Of a stretch of DNA of 64,000 nt, positions 19,941-28,600 are shown piece by piece. The position numbers and the translations under genes are program-made. Under the pieces are notes generated by a model. That model made no database searches. It saw only the letters and a program-made list of their open reading frames with translations, and was not told the origin of the DNA. The stretch is from the NCBI GenBank assembly GCA_021730635.1, contig JAJNNC010000008.1, positions 186,001-250,000 of the forward strand, in the 5' to 3' direction. The stretch is from Catalimonadaceae bacterium JC749. GTDB lineage: Bacteria; Bacteroidota; Bacteroidia; Cytophagales; Cyclobacteriaceae. Within the stretch, counting starts at the first letter, position 1. Each line of letters starts with the position of its first letter.

Positions 19941-20004
19941 CCCCTACTGAAAACAACTGAAATTGATTTTATTCGATGGGGTGGGGTTAAATTTCAGGCA
20001 CCAT
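19941..20004 (+). repeat. Left copy of a diverged direct repeat flanking the HEPN gene
   Basis: About 64 bp matching 20815-20879. Shared blocks include GAAAACAAC-(T/C)-GAAA, GGGGTGGG and ATTT-x-AGG-x-ACCAT. A run of C at the left end can pair with the run of G near the right end, so each copy can fold. The rest of 19712-20093 shows no gene. Confidence 0.55.
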
Positions 20005-20093
20005 ACTAATAATAGGTGGGAATTTTGTTTGTCTACAGAATTCAAAGAAAAACCAAAAATAGGCTCAGTAGTAGCCTTGCTTACTTAAAGTTT

Positions 20094-20726
20094 ATGAAGA
20101 CAAAAAAAGAACTAAGTATTGAAATCGAGCAAAGGGCTAAAATTCTTGCTAAGATTGTCATTTTTTATAGAGATGCCCACTATTTAAATGTTCCACACAC
20201 CAATAAAGAAAAAGAGGTGGCCAATCAATCTTTCTTTATTCAGGGGGTTAGATATTCTTTTTGGGTTATTACAGTGTTAGAACTGTGTAAACTATATGGC
20301 GGGAATAGCGATGATTTCACCTTTATTAAACTCCTCAACAAAATGAGCGCTGATATTAAAAATTCAGATTGGAACTTGCCGAAAAATAGTCAAATGCTTA
20401 ATGATTTATTTATTGAGCTTGGGGCCGTAGAAATTCAAGCAACTATTAAGAATATACGTGGTCTCAGAAATCAGTATTACGCACATCTTGACAGAAACCC
20501 GCAAAAGACTATTAGCGAATTTGCGCCAAACTTTAATGAGGTTGAGAAATTAATAGATTTGGGCAAAAAAATATTGAAAACTATTTCTCAGAATCTAGAT
20601 ATCCCGGAAGTAATTATTGAATATCCAGGAGTAAAAAAAGCTGATAATATTTTAAATGACTTGATTGAGTTAAAAAATTATAGAAATAAAGAGATAAGAG
20701 AAAGATTTAATAAAAATTTTAAATAA
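20094..20726 (+). CDS. HEPN-domain protein, AbiU2-like
   Basis: Taken from ATG 20094 (MKTKKELSIE), this is a 210-residue, almost all-helical protein. It contains RNQYYAH (R125 to H131), which fits the R-x4-6-H motif of HEPN RNases; the surrounding IRGLRNQYYAHLDR resembles the AbiU2 HEPN group. HEPN proteins cut RNA in toxin-antitoxin and abortive-infection systems. No nucleotidyltransferase antitoxin gene is next to it; the downstream convergent gene is of unknown type. An upstream GTG would add 26 residues but looks non-coding. The pair of direct repeats around it suggests it moves as a unit. Confidence 0.6.
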   Translation: MKTKKELSIEIEQRAKILAKIVIFYRDAHYLNVPHTNKEKEVANQSFFIQGVRYSFWVITVLELCKLYGGNSDDFTFIKLLNKMSADIKNSDWNLPKNSQMLNDLFIELGAVEIQATIKNIRGLRNQYYAHLDRNPQKTISEFAPNFNEVEKLIDLGKKILKTISQNLDIPEVIIEYPGVKKADNILNDLIELKNYRNKEIRERFNKNFK

Positions 20727-20814
20727 AGTTGAAGGGGAACTATGATTTCAGCATGCCATTATTATCAACTGTAACCCCCGCAAATACAAAGAAGAAGTTA
20801 CACATAAGAATATA

Positions 20815-20879
20815 CCCCTTGTTGAAAACAACCGAAACTACTTTTTATAAAGGGGGTGGGCGTATATTTAAGGTACCAT
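20815..20879 (+). repeat. Right copy of the direct repeat flanking the HEPN gene
   Basis: Matches 19941-20004 over its length with one gap. It follows the HEPN gene by about 90 bp. Confidence 0.55.
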
Positions 20880-20948
20880 CTGGCATTATATACTAATTTG
20901 TCTAAAGTGGATTGCTAAGGAAAGTTCAGTCTGGTTAACTTAAGACTC

Positions 20949-21254
20949 CTATGATTGATCTTTTTTAGAGATACATTTTTCTATAGCATCTTTTAGATTC
21001 TTATATGTCCAAGCCCATTTGCCAAAATCTTCGTCTTTAGGAAATGCTGCCCTTGTTGGGTAATGCCTTGCGTTAATAATCTTACTTTTTAGGGTTCTAT
21101 GCCTAAAAACCTCGTAGGCAATAAAGTGGCCATTGAGTGATTTAGCATAGATGTAGTGGTTATTTCTTTTGCAAATCTGAAGATACCTAAAACCGCAATG
21201 GTGAAACTCATTAGCAAGTGCTTGGATTGTGCTTTGTGTTAGTCCTTCGTTCAT
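20949..21254 (-). CDS. Hypothetical protein (101 residues)
   Basis: ATG-started, with balanced composition and no membrane segment or signal. It shows a small alpha/beta pattern: an N-terminal helix (STIQALANEFHHCG), strands (YLQICKRNNHYIYAKSLNG and HFIAYEVFRHR) and a C-terminal helix ending KKDQS. No family recognised. The coding-like composition and its place between mobility genes and the HEPN gene support a real gene of the element. Confidence 0.55.
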   Translation of the reverse strand: MNEGLTQSTIQALANEFHHCGFRYLQICKRNNHYIYAKSLNGHFIAYEVFRHRTLKSKIINARHYPTRAAFPKDEDFGKWAWTYKNLKDAIEKCISKKDQS

Positions 21255-21442
21255 GGGAATACTTATATGTTTGTTGATGAATTATTATGTTGGAATAGAG
21301 AAAGTGTCTCAGATCAAAAAGGGGTACTGGAAAAAACAGTATGTTTCTTTGTTGGGGGCAATTGCGGAAAATGAAACAGGTCGTTGCTCTGAAAAAGACA
21401 TACCATTCCCACCTTAGATATTTTAACATAATTACACTTTAC

Positions 21443-21478
21443 TCTAAAATGAATTACTACTCTAAAATGAATTACTAC
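21443..21478 (+). repeat. Two perfect 18-bp tandem copies
   Basis: TCTAAAATGAATTACTAC is repeated twice head to tail, about 48 bp after the end of the Rep-like gene in its reading direction. Purpose unknown; it could be a replication or recombination site. Confidence 0.6.
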
Positions 21479-21525
21479 TTGAAGTATCAGAATGGGGTAA
21501 AACCATGCATGAGAATTGCCGGAAT

Positions 21526-22416
21526 TTAGTTACTAAGTAACTCTAGCCATTTTTGAGAAATAGCTTCCTGTATTTTATCCTGAATGGTTTCACCAAGATG
21601 TTTTTTAAGGACATTTTTAAACTGCCTTCTCTTGTATTTGTAGGCGTGGAAATTCTTCTCTTTTAAGTCTATCCAGTAATCGGGATATTTGGCTAAATTC
21701 AGAAAGCCCCTTTCTCTATTATTTAAACTACAATCCTCTATTCTATGATCATAGATTAAAATATCCTTATAGGTGGATATTAATTTTTCTCCAACGGCCT
21801 CAAGGTTTGGTTTAACTAATAGATCATCTAAGGTATTTATACCAATCTTAGCCGATTTAAAATAGTCTCTTGTTTTGATACTGAGTTCATACCTTAAGAT
21901 TTCATCTTCTGTATAGTCAGAATATTGCCTCCCTTTGTTGTATAGCTTTATTCTGAACTGATTCAGGGTACAGTCTTTACCCGGCAAACTTTTGTTCTTG
22001 CGATTGCGCATTTTTTCAAAACAGTTAGATTTGTACTGGATTACTGACTTAATAAAGGTATCGGGTCTTACGGGTGGGTCACGAAGATTAACTCCAAATT
22101 CCACATTTTGCAAGATTGCCCCGTCTAAATCAAAGCCTAACGTTGTGCTTATGTGATTAATCCATTGGCTTAGTTCACTGTAAGTAAAGTCACAATAATT
22201 ATGGCCACCATGAAAACTTTTGTGTATACTCCCAGTGATATACACATACTTATTATCAATTACTGAAATAGTCATTAACATGTGTTTAGCCTCAAGCTTT
22301 ATGTCACAGACATTGCCCGTACCATGTGAAAAGGGTGAAAAGAATTCAAGTTTGGGATTAGCGAGAATATTTGGAATTACAGGAGCTTGAAGCAGTAGTT
22401 TAACAAAATCTACCAC
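21526..22416 (-). CDS. Rep-like replication protein of the integrative element
   Basis: A 296-residue protein starting at GTG 22416, because an in-frame stop stands directly before it. The central pattern (FRIKLYNKGRQYSDYT followed by EILRYELSIKTRDY) resembles the Y-x-K-G ... R-x-E core of phage gene II/X and Rep_trans rolling-circle initiators. HGGHNYCDF could supply a metal-binding histidine pair. The start lies 5 bp beyond the stop of a 46-residue gene, which itself overlaps the HTH gene, giving a tight three-gene operon. Such Reps let integrative elements copy themselves as circles after excision. The assignment rests on pattern only. Confidence 0.5.
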   Translation of the reverse strand: MVDFVKLLLQAPVIPNILANPKLEFFSPFSHGTGNVCDIKLEAKHMLMTISVIDNKYVYITGSIHKSFHGGHNYCDFTYSELSQWINHISTTLGFDLDGAILQNVEFGVNLRDPPVRPDTFIKSVIQYKSNCFEKMRNRKNKSLPGKDCTLNQFRIKLYNKGRQYSDYTEDEILRYELSIKTRDYFKSAKIGINTLDDLLVKPNLEAVGEKLISTYKDILIYDHRIEDCSLNNRERGFLNLAKYPDYWIDLKEKNFHAYKYKRRQFKNVLKKHLGETIQDKIQEAISQKWLELLSN

Positions 22417-22421
22417 CTATT

Positions 22422-22562
22422 CTAATTTTCACTTATTCTGAATATATAATGCTCTTTACCGTCATGAGTCCTTAGAAAGGCCGGAAACGAAGTAATAATT
22501 TTTCCAGATTTAATGTTAAAGCGCAAAATTGCCATTCCTGCTTTTATTTTCTCGTAGCTCAT
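22422..22562 (-). CDS. 46-residue peptide between the HTH and Rep-like genes
   Basis: Begins MSYEKIKAGMAILRFNIKSG and ends in ISEN. Its ATG overlaps the stop of the HTH gene (ATGA), and its stop is 5 bp before the Rep-like GTG. Complete translational coupling on both sides argues it is a real gene. Function unknown. Confidence 0.6.
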   Translation of the reverse strand: MSYEKIKAGMAILRFNIKSGKIITSFPAFLRTHDGKEHYIFRISEN

Positions 22563-22846
22563 TTTTTGTTGGGTTTAATTTGTATTTGGATGTTATCAAG
22601 TATTGATTGCTTCTTATAACGAATTTGATTTGAAACGCGAAATGCGGGTATCTCTCCGTTTTTTGTGAGCTTGTGTAACGTGGGGAGGCTTACCCCCAAA
22701 ATCTTGGATGCTTCCTGTCTAGTAATTAACTCCAGGTCTTTTTTTTCAGACTTCAATAAGGAAAGTTTTTCTTCAAGCACCTCTCCTAACAGATCCTTTA
22801 AGTCATCAACACTTAGTGCGTAAAGAAGTAAATTGGGTTTACTCAT
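22559..22846 (-). CDS. MerR-type helix-turn-helix protein, excisionase-like
   Basis: The 95-residue protein has a typical HTH_17 domain at about 43-88 (TRQEASKILGVSLPTLHKLT, then GEIPAFRVSNQIRYKK). A short N-terminal helix rich in Glu and Leu (LKDLLGEVLEEKLSLL) may dimerise. In Bacteroidetes integrative elements this class of protein serves as excisionase or regulator of excision and sits next to the replication gene, as here. Confidence 0.85.
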   Translation of the reverse strand: MSKPNLLLYALSVDDLKDLLGEVLEEKLSLLKSEKKDLELITRQEASKILGVSLPTLHKLTKNGEIPAFRVSNQIRYKKQSILDNIQIQIKPNKK

Positions 22847-23439
22847 AATGATCAGATTTAAGTTTTAGAATTAGAAATAGCTGTCCTTTGCGATCAAGGT
22901 TCATTGATCTGCTTTAAGGATACTTACATAATATTTGAACTGTTAGTGTTTTGTAATTGCTAGTTTAACTACAAGATAATTTCTTTTAATTTACTGGTAT
23001 AACGATCTTATTACGAAAAATCGTACTAGGTTTTTAGGTGAATTTGGTATAATCAAAAAACCTATTGTTCCCTAAAAATTGCACTTTATATTTTGTGTAG
23101 GCTATTTTGTAGGCTTTTTAATAATTAAAAATATAAATAGAGCAAATAAACTGCTTTAGAATATCAGAGGAACATTTTGTCATCAAGATAGAAGGGGAAA
23201 GTGTAAAATGAATCAAAAATTACCTATGTAAACAATTTATAAGTTTTTTAACTTTAATAATATTTAAATAGATTTTTCTAAAAATTAAAGCTGATTTATC
23301 GGACAAATATTTAATATTTGTTCTATTTAAACAAAAAGATATAATACTATTCTAATAGCATATAAAATATACAAGAGATAATAATAATACAATATTGAGT
23401 ATAAATACTTATAAATTTGAGTAAAAATTACTACACAAA
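22847..23439. other. AT-rich non-coding segment between HTH and integrase genes
   Basis: About 590 bp with no gene. It holds the promoter side of the HTH-Rep operon and an inverted repeat ACAAATAT-TTA-ATATTTGT at 23303-23321. High AT content and this dyad would suit an origin or regulator site for the element, but no iterons are visible. Confidence 0.4.
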
Positions 23440-24699
23440 TTAAATAACCTTCATATACGGATTAATGTCGCCCTCCCCCCAAATTCTTTTCATTTCATTA
23501 CTGACAACTTTATCGGTTAGCTTGATATATTTTTTAAAGGTTTTATAACTTTTATGTCCGGTAATTTCCATGACTATTTCGGGTCTTGCGCCAGCTTCAA
23601 GAGAAAGGGTAACAAATGTTCTTCTGCCAGTATGATTAGAAATAAACTCATACTTAGGTTTTTTTATTTCTATTCTTTCAGAACCCCTGTACTGAACAAT
23701 AGAAATTTTGTCATTTATGCCAGCAACCTTACCTAACTCCTTCAGATACAAATTTGATTTTTGGTTGGTGATAGTAGGCAGGAAGTGGGGGGAACTTATA
23801 TATAAGTTGATAATTTCCTTCGCTTCTTTTCTTAATGGTACCCGTACGGCATCTTTTGTCTTATAAGTTCTTACAGTGAGATAGTTATCTTTTACATCTT
23901 CTTTTTTCAATTGCGCAATATCACTAAACCTTAAGCCGGTAAAACAGCCAATACAGAAAACATCCCTAACTTTAGCTAATCTTTTATTTTTGGAAAGATC
24001 AAGATTATAGACCCTCCAAAGTTCTTCATCAGTAAGACAAATAATATCGGTTTCAGCTAATCTAGGTTTCTTAAACTTACGGTAAGCTAGATTTTTATTA
24101 TAGCTCCTGTCGGTTGCCCAATTCATAAAAGTCTTGAAGGCAGTAAGGTATTTATGCCAGGTGCTGTCTAAAGCTTTTCTTTCAGAATAATAGTAAGTTT
24201 CTAATCTATCATAAAACCTTAAATCTATGCTATCAAAAGTAACTTTGAATCTTGTCTTGCTCTGGAAGTCAAGTAAGTGGTTTCTTTGCGTCTTGAATAT
24301 TTTGATTGTTTGAATATTCTTTTTTCCCTGCTGTAGGAGAATAAACTCTGAATAAATATCAAAGAATTTGTCTTTGTCCAGAAGCTTAATACCCCCACCA
24401 TTAAGATAGGTGTTTATCTTCTGTTTCAGGTACTCTTTAGTGATTATTGATTGAGTTGATCGTGCCTGTAAAAGAATCTTATTGGCCTCAGCTTCAAGGT
24501 CATTGAGAAACTTATTAAGGATTGGGTTATTGGGATAGGCCGTGGTTTTCTTGGCTCTTTGCGTTTCTTTATTCCAATACTTAGTTGGTATCTTCTCCCC
24601 GGTTGCAACCAGAAATCTTTTTCCCTTATCTGTAATCCGCAGAAATACCTGTGATTCCTCCTTATTAGGTGTGTCAAGATAGAAACTTACCTTAGCCAT
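23440..24699 (-). CDS. Tyrosine recombinase (integrase) of the element
   Basis: A 419-residue protein with an arm-binding N-terminal domain (about 1-100), a SAM-like core-binding domain (about 110-210) and a catalytic domain. The catalytic residues read R257 (TGLRFSD), H356 and R359 (HTGRR), H382 (GHKSYKTF) and Tyr391. It belongs to the Bacteroidetes group of integrases used by mobilisable and conjugative elements. It lies 172 bp from the right att site, with tandem 12-bp repeats in between. It reads toward the element interior and should catalyse integration into tRNA-Arg(CCG) and excision with the HTH protein. Confidence 0.93.
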   Translation of the reverse strand: MAKVSFYLDTPNKEESQVFLRITDKGKRFLVATGEKIPTKYWNKETQRAKKTTAYPNNPILNKFLNDLEAEANKILLQARSTQSIITKEYLKQKINTYLNGGGIKLLDKDKFFDIYSEFILLQQGKKNIQTIKIFKTQRNHLLDFQSKTRFKVTFDSIDLRFYDRLETYYYSERKALDSTWHKYLTAFKTFMNWATDRSYNKNLAYRKFKKPRLAETDIICLTDEELWRVYNLDLSKNKRLAKVRDVFCIGCFTGLRFSDIAQLKKEDVKDNYLTVRTYKTKDAVRVPLRKEAKEIINLYISSPHFLPTITNQKSNLYLKELGKVAGINDKISIVQYRGSERIEIKKPKYEFISNHTGRRTFVTLSLEAGARPEIVMEITGHKSYKTFKKYIKLTDKVVSNEMKRIWGEGDINPYMKVI

Positions 24700-24742
24700 A
24701 GTATTTATTTTAAGTGTCTAACTAAGATAAGCATTATATTAA

Positions 24743-24766
24743 TTTACTGCCGATTTTACTGCCGAT
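24743..24766 (+). repeat. Right arm-type integrase site (two 12-bp units)
   Basis: Two perfect tandem copies of TTTACTGCCGAT lie between the integrase start and the right att site. Two TTGATAAAA copies (about 24852-24870) lie closer to the att core and may be further binding sites. Confidence 0.55.
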
Positions 24767-24871
24767 TTTTTTTGCCAAGTATTAATTTCGCTTTCTTAAG
24801 ATATATTAAAATATTGCTAAAAACCGCTTTTTAAGGCAAATCTAATAAAGATTGATAAAAGTTGATAAAAA

Positions 24872-24894
24872 AGGTTCAAGTACTGGCGAGACCA
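24872..24894 (+). repeat. attR: right attachment repeat
   Basis: AGGTTCAAGT-A followed by the core CTGGCGAGACCA at 24883-24894. It differs from the tRNA copy at three positions, all on the left side of the core, as expected when only the crossover core must be identical. It lies 172 bp upstream of the integrase start. Confidence 0.8.
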
Positions 24895-25270
24895 CTATGC
24901 TTGGCTTTAATTTGCTGATTTGCAATGAGTTAGGATTTTTTATTTTTATAGAGTCACGTTAAAGTAATGTATTCTTATTTTTTATAGTATTTTGTCTTCA
25001 ATAAAAGATCTTATGAATTTACAGGAAGCTTAATTGACTTTGTACTTGCTTATTACTGTTGCTTAGCAAGCTGATGTGCATTATAGGTGACAGCCTTTTT
25101 ATAGCATGGAAGATGTCTGCTCTAATTATATTACAAGATGACCTTAATAACAAATTTATTACATTTTTTGATTATTTGATTTCTTACAAGGCTGCAATAG
25201 GAGCTAAGAATTCTAAATTATACATTACATTCAGTACAATAAAATCAATGCCCCATACATACTCAGCTGA

Positions 25271-25302
25271 TAAAAAAATAAGAAACCTCTGGATTTAGAG
25301 GT
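25271..25302 (-). terminator. Intrinsic terminator of the YD/RHS gene cluster
   Basis: On the minus strand, ACCTCT-AAATCC-AGAGGT forms a 6-bp stem with a 6-nt loop, followed by TTTCTTATTTTTTT. It lies about 40 bp after the stop of the YD-repeat gene. The rest of 24895-25340 shows no convincing gene. Confidence 0.7.
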
Positions 25303-25340
25303 CTCTCTTTGTGTGCCATTTTCATATAGATTTAAATAAC

Positions 25341-28300
25341 TCACTGTCCACTACTCACTGTCTTATACTGATATTTATAGCGCTGACGTATGTCTTTATG
25401 TTGATCTTTTACCAACTTAAGGCGATTAAAATCATCATACCCGTAATGGGTTGTAAGATTATTTTCATCAGTTTGAGAAGTTATGCCAATAAGAGGATCA
25501 TAAGTAAAGGTAGTCATATGGGCACCTACAGGAATTAACCTAACTTCATCTATAACATTTCCATTGGTATGAATAATTAAATCTGATGATGAAGTAAAGG
25601 TCAAGGACCATTCTAAATACTTCCAATCTGTTCCAGCAGTTTTAGTATTACTGCCATTGACAGTAATATTTGTAGAACTGCTACCGGATTTCTGTTTGGC
25701 CCACAAGGTAAGTATGTATTGACCTGGGGGTAAATCTTTTCGCTCTATCTCTCCATTGAAAGATTGGTTACCTGTATATCCTTCTGCATGAAACTGATTG
25801 TCATCATGCTCCCACTCAAAATTGCCATCTTTATCAGGAGAAATGAAAGGAATACCTTCATCTGGAGCCTCAAAGCTGGTATAGGCAATTTGTGAATGAT
25901 AAGCATTGATGGCTTGTGCCATAGGCAGACTGTTCTCATAACTATAGAGATAGGAAACTGGAACTTCATCTCCGCCTTTTTGCTGTAGAACATTACTATT
26001 CTCGTCATATTTGTCCCAAGTGGTCAAAGGAATGTATCTGTTATCGTAGGTTATCGTATATAAGTCTTCCCCTGTTTTAGTTACTACCAGTGGATTAAAA
26101 TCTGACAATGGTTGATCTGTTGCCAGTTGTAAACTCTGATAGGGACGTGCACTCAGCGGATCACTGGGTGGCCATTGATACAGCATAAGCTCAGCACTTA
26201 TTACACTTGATTGGGCGTCTGAAGCACGTTTGCGAGAAACTATTTTCTCTAATACTACGGAATGTTGATGACTTGCCAGCATACCTAATAAAGCTAATGT
26301 TTCTTTAGAATTATTAGAATGCCAATAGGCATGATTTCCAGCAGCATTCAAACTTTCACTCAATACATCATAATAATCAGTAATATGGCTAAATTTTGTA
26401 GTCCATTCTGTACCTTCGCTATCTGTTTGTTTTACTTGTTTAAGCTGGAGATAATCTGGGTCATACTGATACTCAGTAGTAGTCACTATTTTTTTTGTCT
26501 CATCTCCTAGATTATATTGCTCTACAACCTTAGAATCTAGAAAATAAGGTTGAGAAATGACTTGATATTGACCAAAGTTAAAATAATGATTAGGGTACAC
26601 TTCACTATAATCATCATCGTAATAAAATTCTTCGACAACTAAACCCTTAATAGCCGCTCTGATATTAGTATTAAATTCATATTCAAAAATTTCTCTTTTT
26701 AGAACCTTATTATTGCTATTCTTATAAGTAGTTTCTTTTATTTGCCCTCTTTGCCACCCTTTGTAAGTAGATGAAGGAAAGGGGGAATAATTTGGTCCCA
26801 AAGCACCACTATTTTGTCTTGGAAAAGGTCCATTACTTGTAGGAAACATTATTTGACTGCTCATATATACAGTAGTTTTTTCATCATTATGATCTGTGTA
26901 AGTTCGCAAAATTGTACTGCCATCTGCAAGCTCTTCTTTTACATTGGCATAACCTATATGTGATCCAGCCAAGTCAAACAACTGGTTCATAGACTGAGAA
27001 AATCGGGTTAGGATATGTACGGCACATTGTCCTCCATTTTCATTCTTGTAGGATTTAAAACCGTGGATGGGAACCCCAGATTTTGTTTGATTAGATGTGT
27101 ACTGGTATTTAGTAAATAAGCTAAGAATACCACTAGTCTCGTATTGCTTTATCTCTTTAATGCGTATACCGCCTGCTTTTTTTTCTGCACCTTGTTCATC
27201 AAGATAAGTATGAGCTTCATAAGAAAATCGCGTAAAGCCTCCTGTACCGTATGTTATTGTTTCAAGTGTATTGGCCTTTGTTCTCTCTATATGTGGCTCC
27301 CTGGATGCACCGTCGTAATAAGTACCATTTTCATTGTCAAACCTGGGGATATGACTGTCGGAATCAGCATTATTATGATAACCCCAATGGTCATAGTCAG
27401 GAGAGCTTCTGGAAGGAAGCAGATACGTTATATAGTAACTAAAATTGTATAAGATAGGACCATTAACTGATGTTTTATCTACTATTTTATCTAAACGTAA
27501 ACGAGATGAACCATCATTTGAAAAATAACTGTATTCTAAACCGGCTTTCTTCACCACATTTCCCAACTGGTTTTCTAATGTAACTTCAGAAAGCGCCAGT
27601 CCATTGTTTAAATCAAAACGGTTAACTCCATAGCTAAATGAAACCTTACCATTAGCTGTTATTATCTGTTCTAAATATTTGCTTGCTTTTACAGTAATGT
27701 TAGTATTTAAGTCCTTTAACTCAGTGCCCAGTCCGCCATCACAGTCTCCCTCCATACTAAGTTCTTTTATTTCTACCTTTCTGTAATAAGTATAACTTAC
27801 ATCTGCTCCTATTTTATAGCTAAAACTAACAGTTTCTTCATTGTTGGGTGTTTTGATCTTGGAAAGATACCAACTTGATATATGACTTTGAGTTTTCTGA
27901 CTACCATCTAGTTTTCTTGTGGTATATTCTGTTTCTTCTTTGGAGTTACCATCTAAGCCAAAAAAGAAAGTTGTTCCATCTTCTGTAATAATTTCCCAAC
28001 TCCCGCCTCCAGCTTGTGGACCAATACCAGGTTTAATTTTAATATCTTGATAAGGGAATAAAATAGGTTCTCCCTCAGCATTCAATACAAAACGACCGGT
28101 TTTACCTTGTACATTGAAATAAAAAATATCAGGTTCTCCATCCCAAATATCCGTCCCTACTGCATGTAAATATTGAGGAGTGTAATTTAAAGGGTCTACC
28201 TGGTTCAGCTCATTTCCTCTTTGATTAGCACCACAGTAACCTTCGGCAGATTCATCCGGTAGACCTCTTACCGTTCTAGTTATTACACCTCCTGCATTCA

Positions 28301-28589
28301 GCGTCCATCCTAAACCAACTGAACCGGCTATATCTTGTACTTTGATACCTGAAGCATGATAACTAATGCTTACAGGTACAGTAATTTTCCTTCCTTTTAC
28401 CTCTACTAAAGGAAGATTGATTTCAGGAGTGCCAGTGTAAAGATTTACTGGCGTGTTAGCATATTTCAAAAGAGAACCTGCTTCTGGGGAAGGCGGTATA
28501 ATATCCTGTGCCTGTAACGATATAATACAAACGAAGATCAGTAAGAAACTAGAAGTAGCCCTTAATTTAGGTAGTAGTAAATGTATCAT
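25341..28589 (-). CDS. Secreted YD-repeat (RHS/SpvB-like) protein without toxin tip
   Basis: At 1082 residues, it has a signal peptide (about 1-28, ending LQAQ). The N-terminal pattern PSPEAGSLLKYANTPVNLYT and then LPVSISYHASGIKVQDIAGSVGLGWTLNAGG is typical of Bacteroidetes SpvB/YD proteins. Many YD-type strands follow, with a carbohydrate-binding-like beta domain at about 905-1010. The chain stops soon after TTFTYDPLIGITSQTDENN and YGYDDFNRLKLV, without the RHS core or a variable toxin end. In Bacteroidetes such a gene often pairs with a DUF6443-RHS gene, here the large gene upstream. It may help display or shell assembly. Confidence 0.8.
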   Translation of the reverse strand: MIHLLLPKLRATSSFLLIFVCIISLQAQDIIPPSPEAGSLLKYANTPVNLYTGTPEINLPLVEVKGRKITVPVSISYHASGIKVQDIAGSVGLGWTLNAGGVITRTVRGLPDESAEGYCGANQRGNELNQVDPLNYTPQYLHAVGTDIWDGEPDIFYFNVQGKTGRFVLNAEGEPILFPYQDIKIKPGIGPQAGGGSWEIITEDGTTFFFGLDGNSKEETEYTTRKLDGSQKTQSHISSWYLSKIKTPNNEETVSFSYKIGADVSYTYYRKVEIKELSMEGDCDGGLGTELKDLNTNITVKASKYLEQIITANGKVSFSYGVNRFDLNNGLALSEVTLENQLGNVVKKAGLEYSYFSNDGSSRLRLDKIVDKTSVNGPILYNFSYYITYLLPSRSSPDYDHWGYHNNADSDSHIPRFDNENGTYYDGASREPHIERTKANTLETITYGTGGFTRFSYEAHTYLDEQGAEKKAGGIRIKEIKQYETSGILSLFTKYQYTSNQTKSGVPIHGFKSYKNENGGQCAVHILTRFSQSMNQLFDLAGSHIGYANVKEELADGSTILRTYTDHNDEKTTVYMSSQIMFPTSNGPFPRQNSGALGPNYSPFPSSTYKGWQRGQIKETTYKNSNNKVLKREIFEYEFNTNIRAAIKGLVVEEFYYDDDYSEVYPNHYFNFGQYQVISQPYFLDSKVVEQYNLGDETKKIVTTTEYQYDPDYLQLKQVKQTDSEGTEWTTKFSHITDYYDVLSESLNAAGNHAYWHSNNSKETLALLGMLASHQHSVVLEKIVSRKRASDAQSSVISAELMLYQWPPSDPLSARPYQSLQLATDQPLSDFNPLVVTKTGEDLYTITYDNRYIPLTTWDKYDENSNVLQQKGGDEVPVSYLYSYENSLPMAQAINAYHSQIAYTSFEAPDEGIPFISPDKDGNFEWEHDDNQFHAEGYTGNQSFNGEIERKDLPPGQYILTLWAKQKSGSSSTNITVNGSNTKTAGTDWKYLEWSLTFTSSSDLIIHTNGNVIDEVRLIPVGAHMTTFTYDPLIGITSQTDENNLTTHYGYDDFNRLKLVKDQHKDIRQRYKYQYKTVSSGQ

Positions 28590-28600
28590 GTCTATTTTAT

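Larger units (their letters stand above)
14893..24894. mobile_element. 10.0-kb integrative element in tRNA-Arg(CCG)
   Basis: The element is bounded by the tRNA 3' end (14870-14892) and a second copy of that end (24872-24894): 20 of 23 bases match, including a perfect 12-bp core, CTGGCGAGACCA. It carries a tyrosine recombinase next to the right end, an HTH protein, a Rep-like protein and mixed cargo with two decayed genes. No mobilisation or conjugation genes (relaxase, T4SS) were seen, so it is best called an integrative element of unknown transfer mode. The 357 bp from 14893 to 15249 hold the left arm repeats and no gene. Confidence 0.85.

Noticed and set aside
25059-25298. 79-codon frame on the plus strand past the right att site
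   Set aside because: Composition is not coding-like and it runs into the terminator of the opposite cluster.
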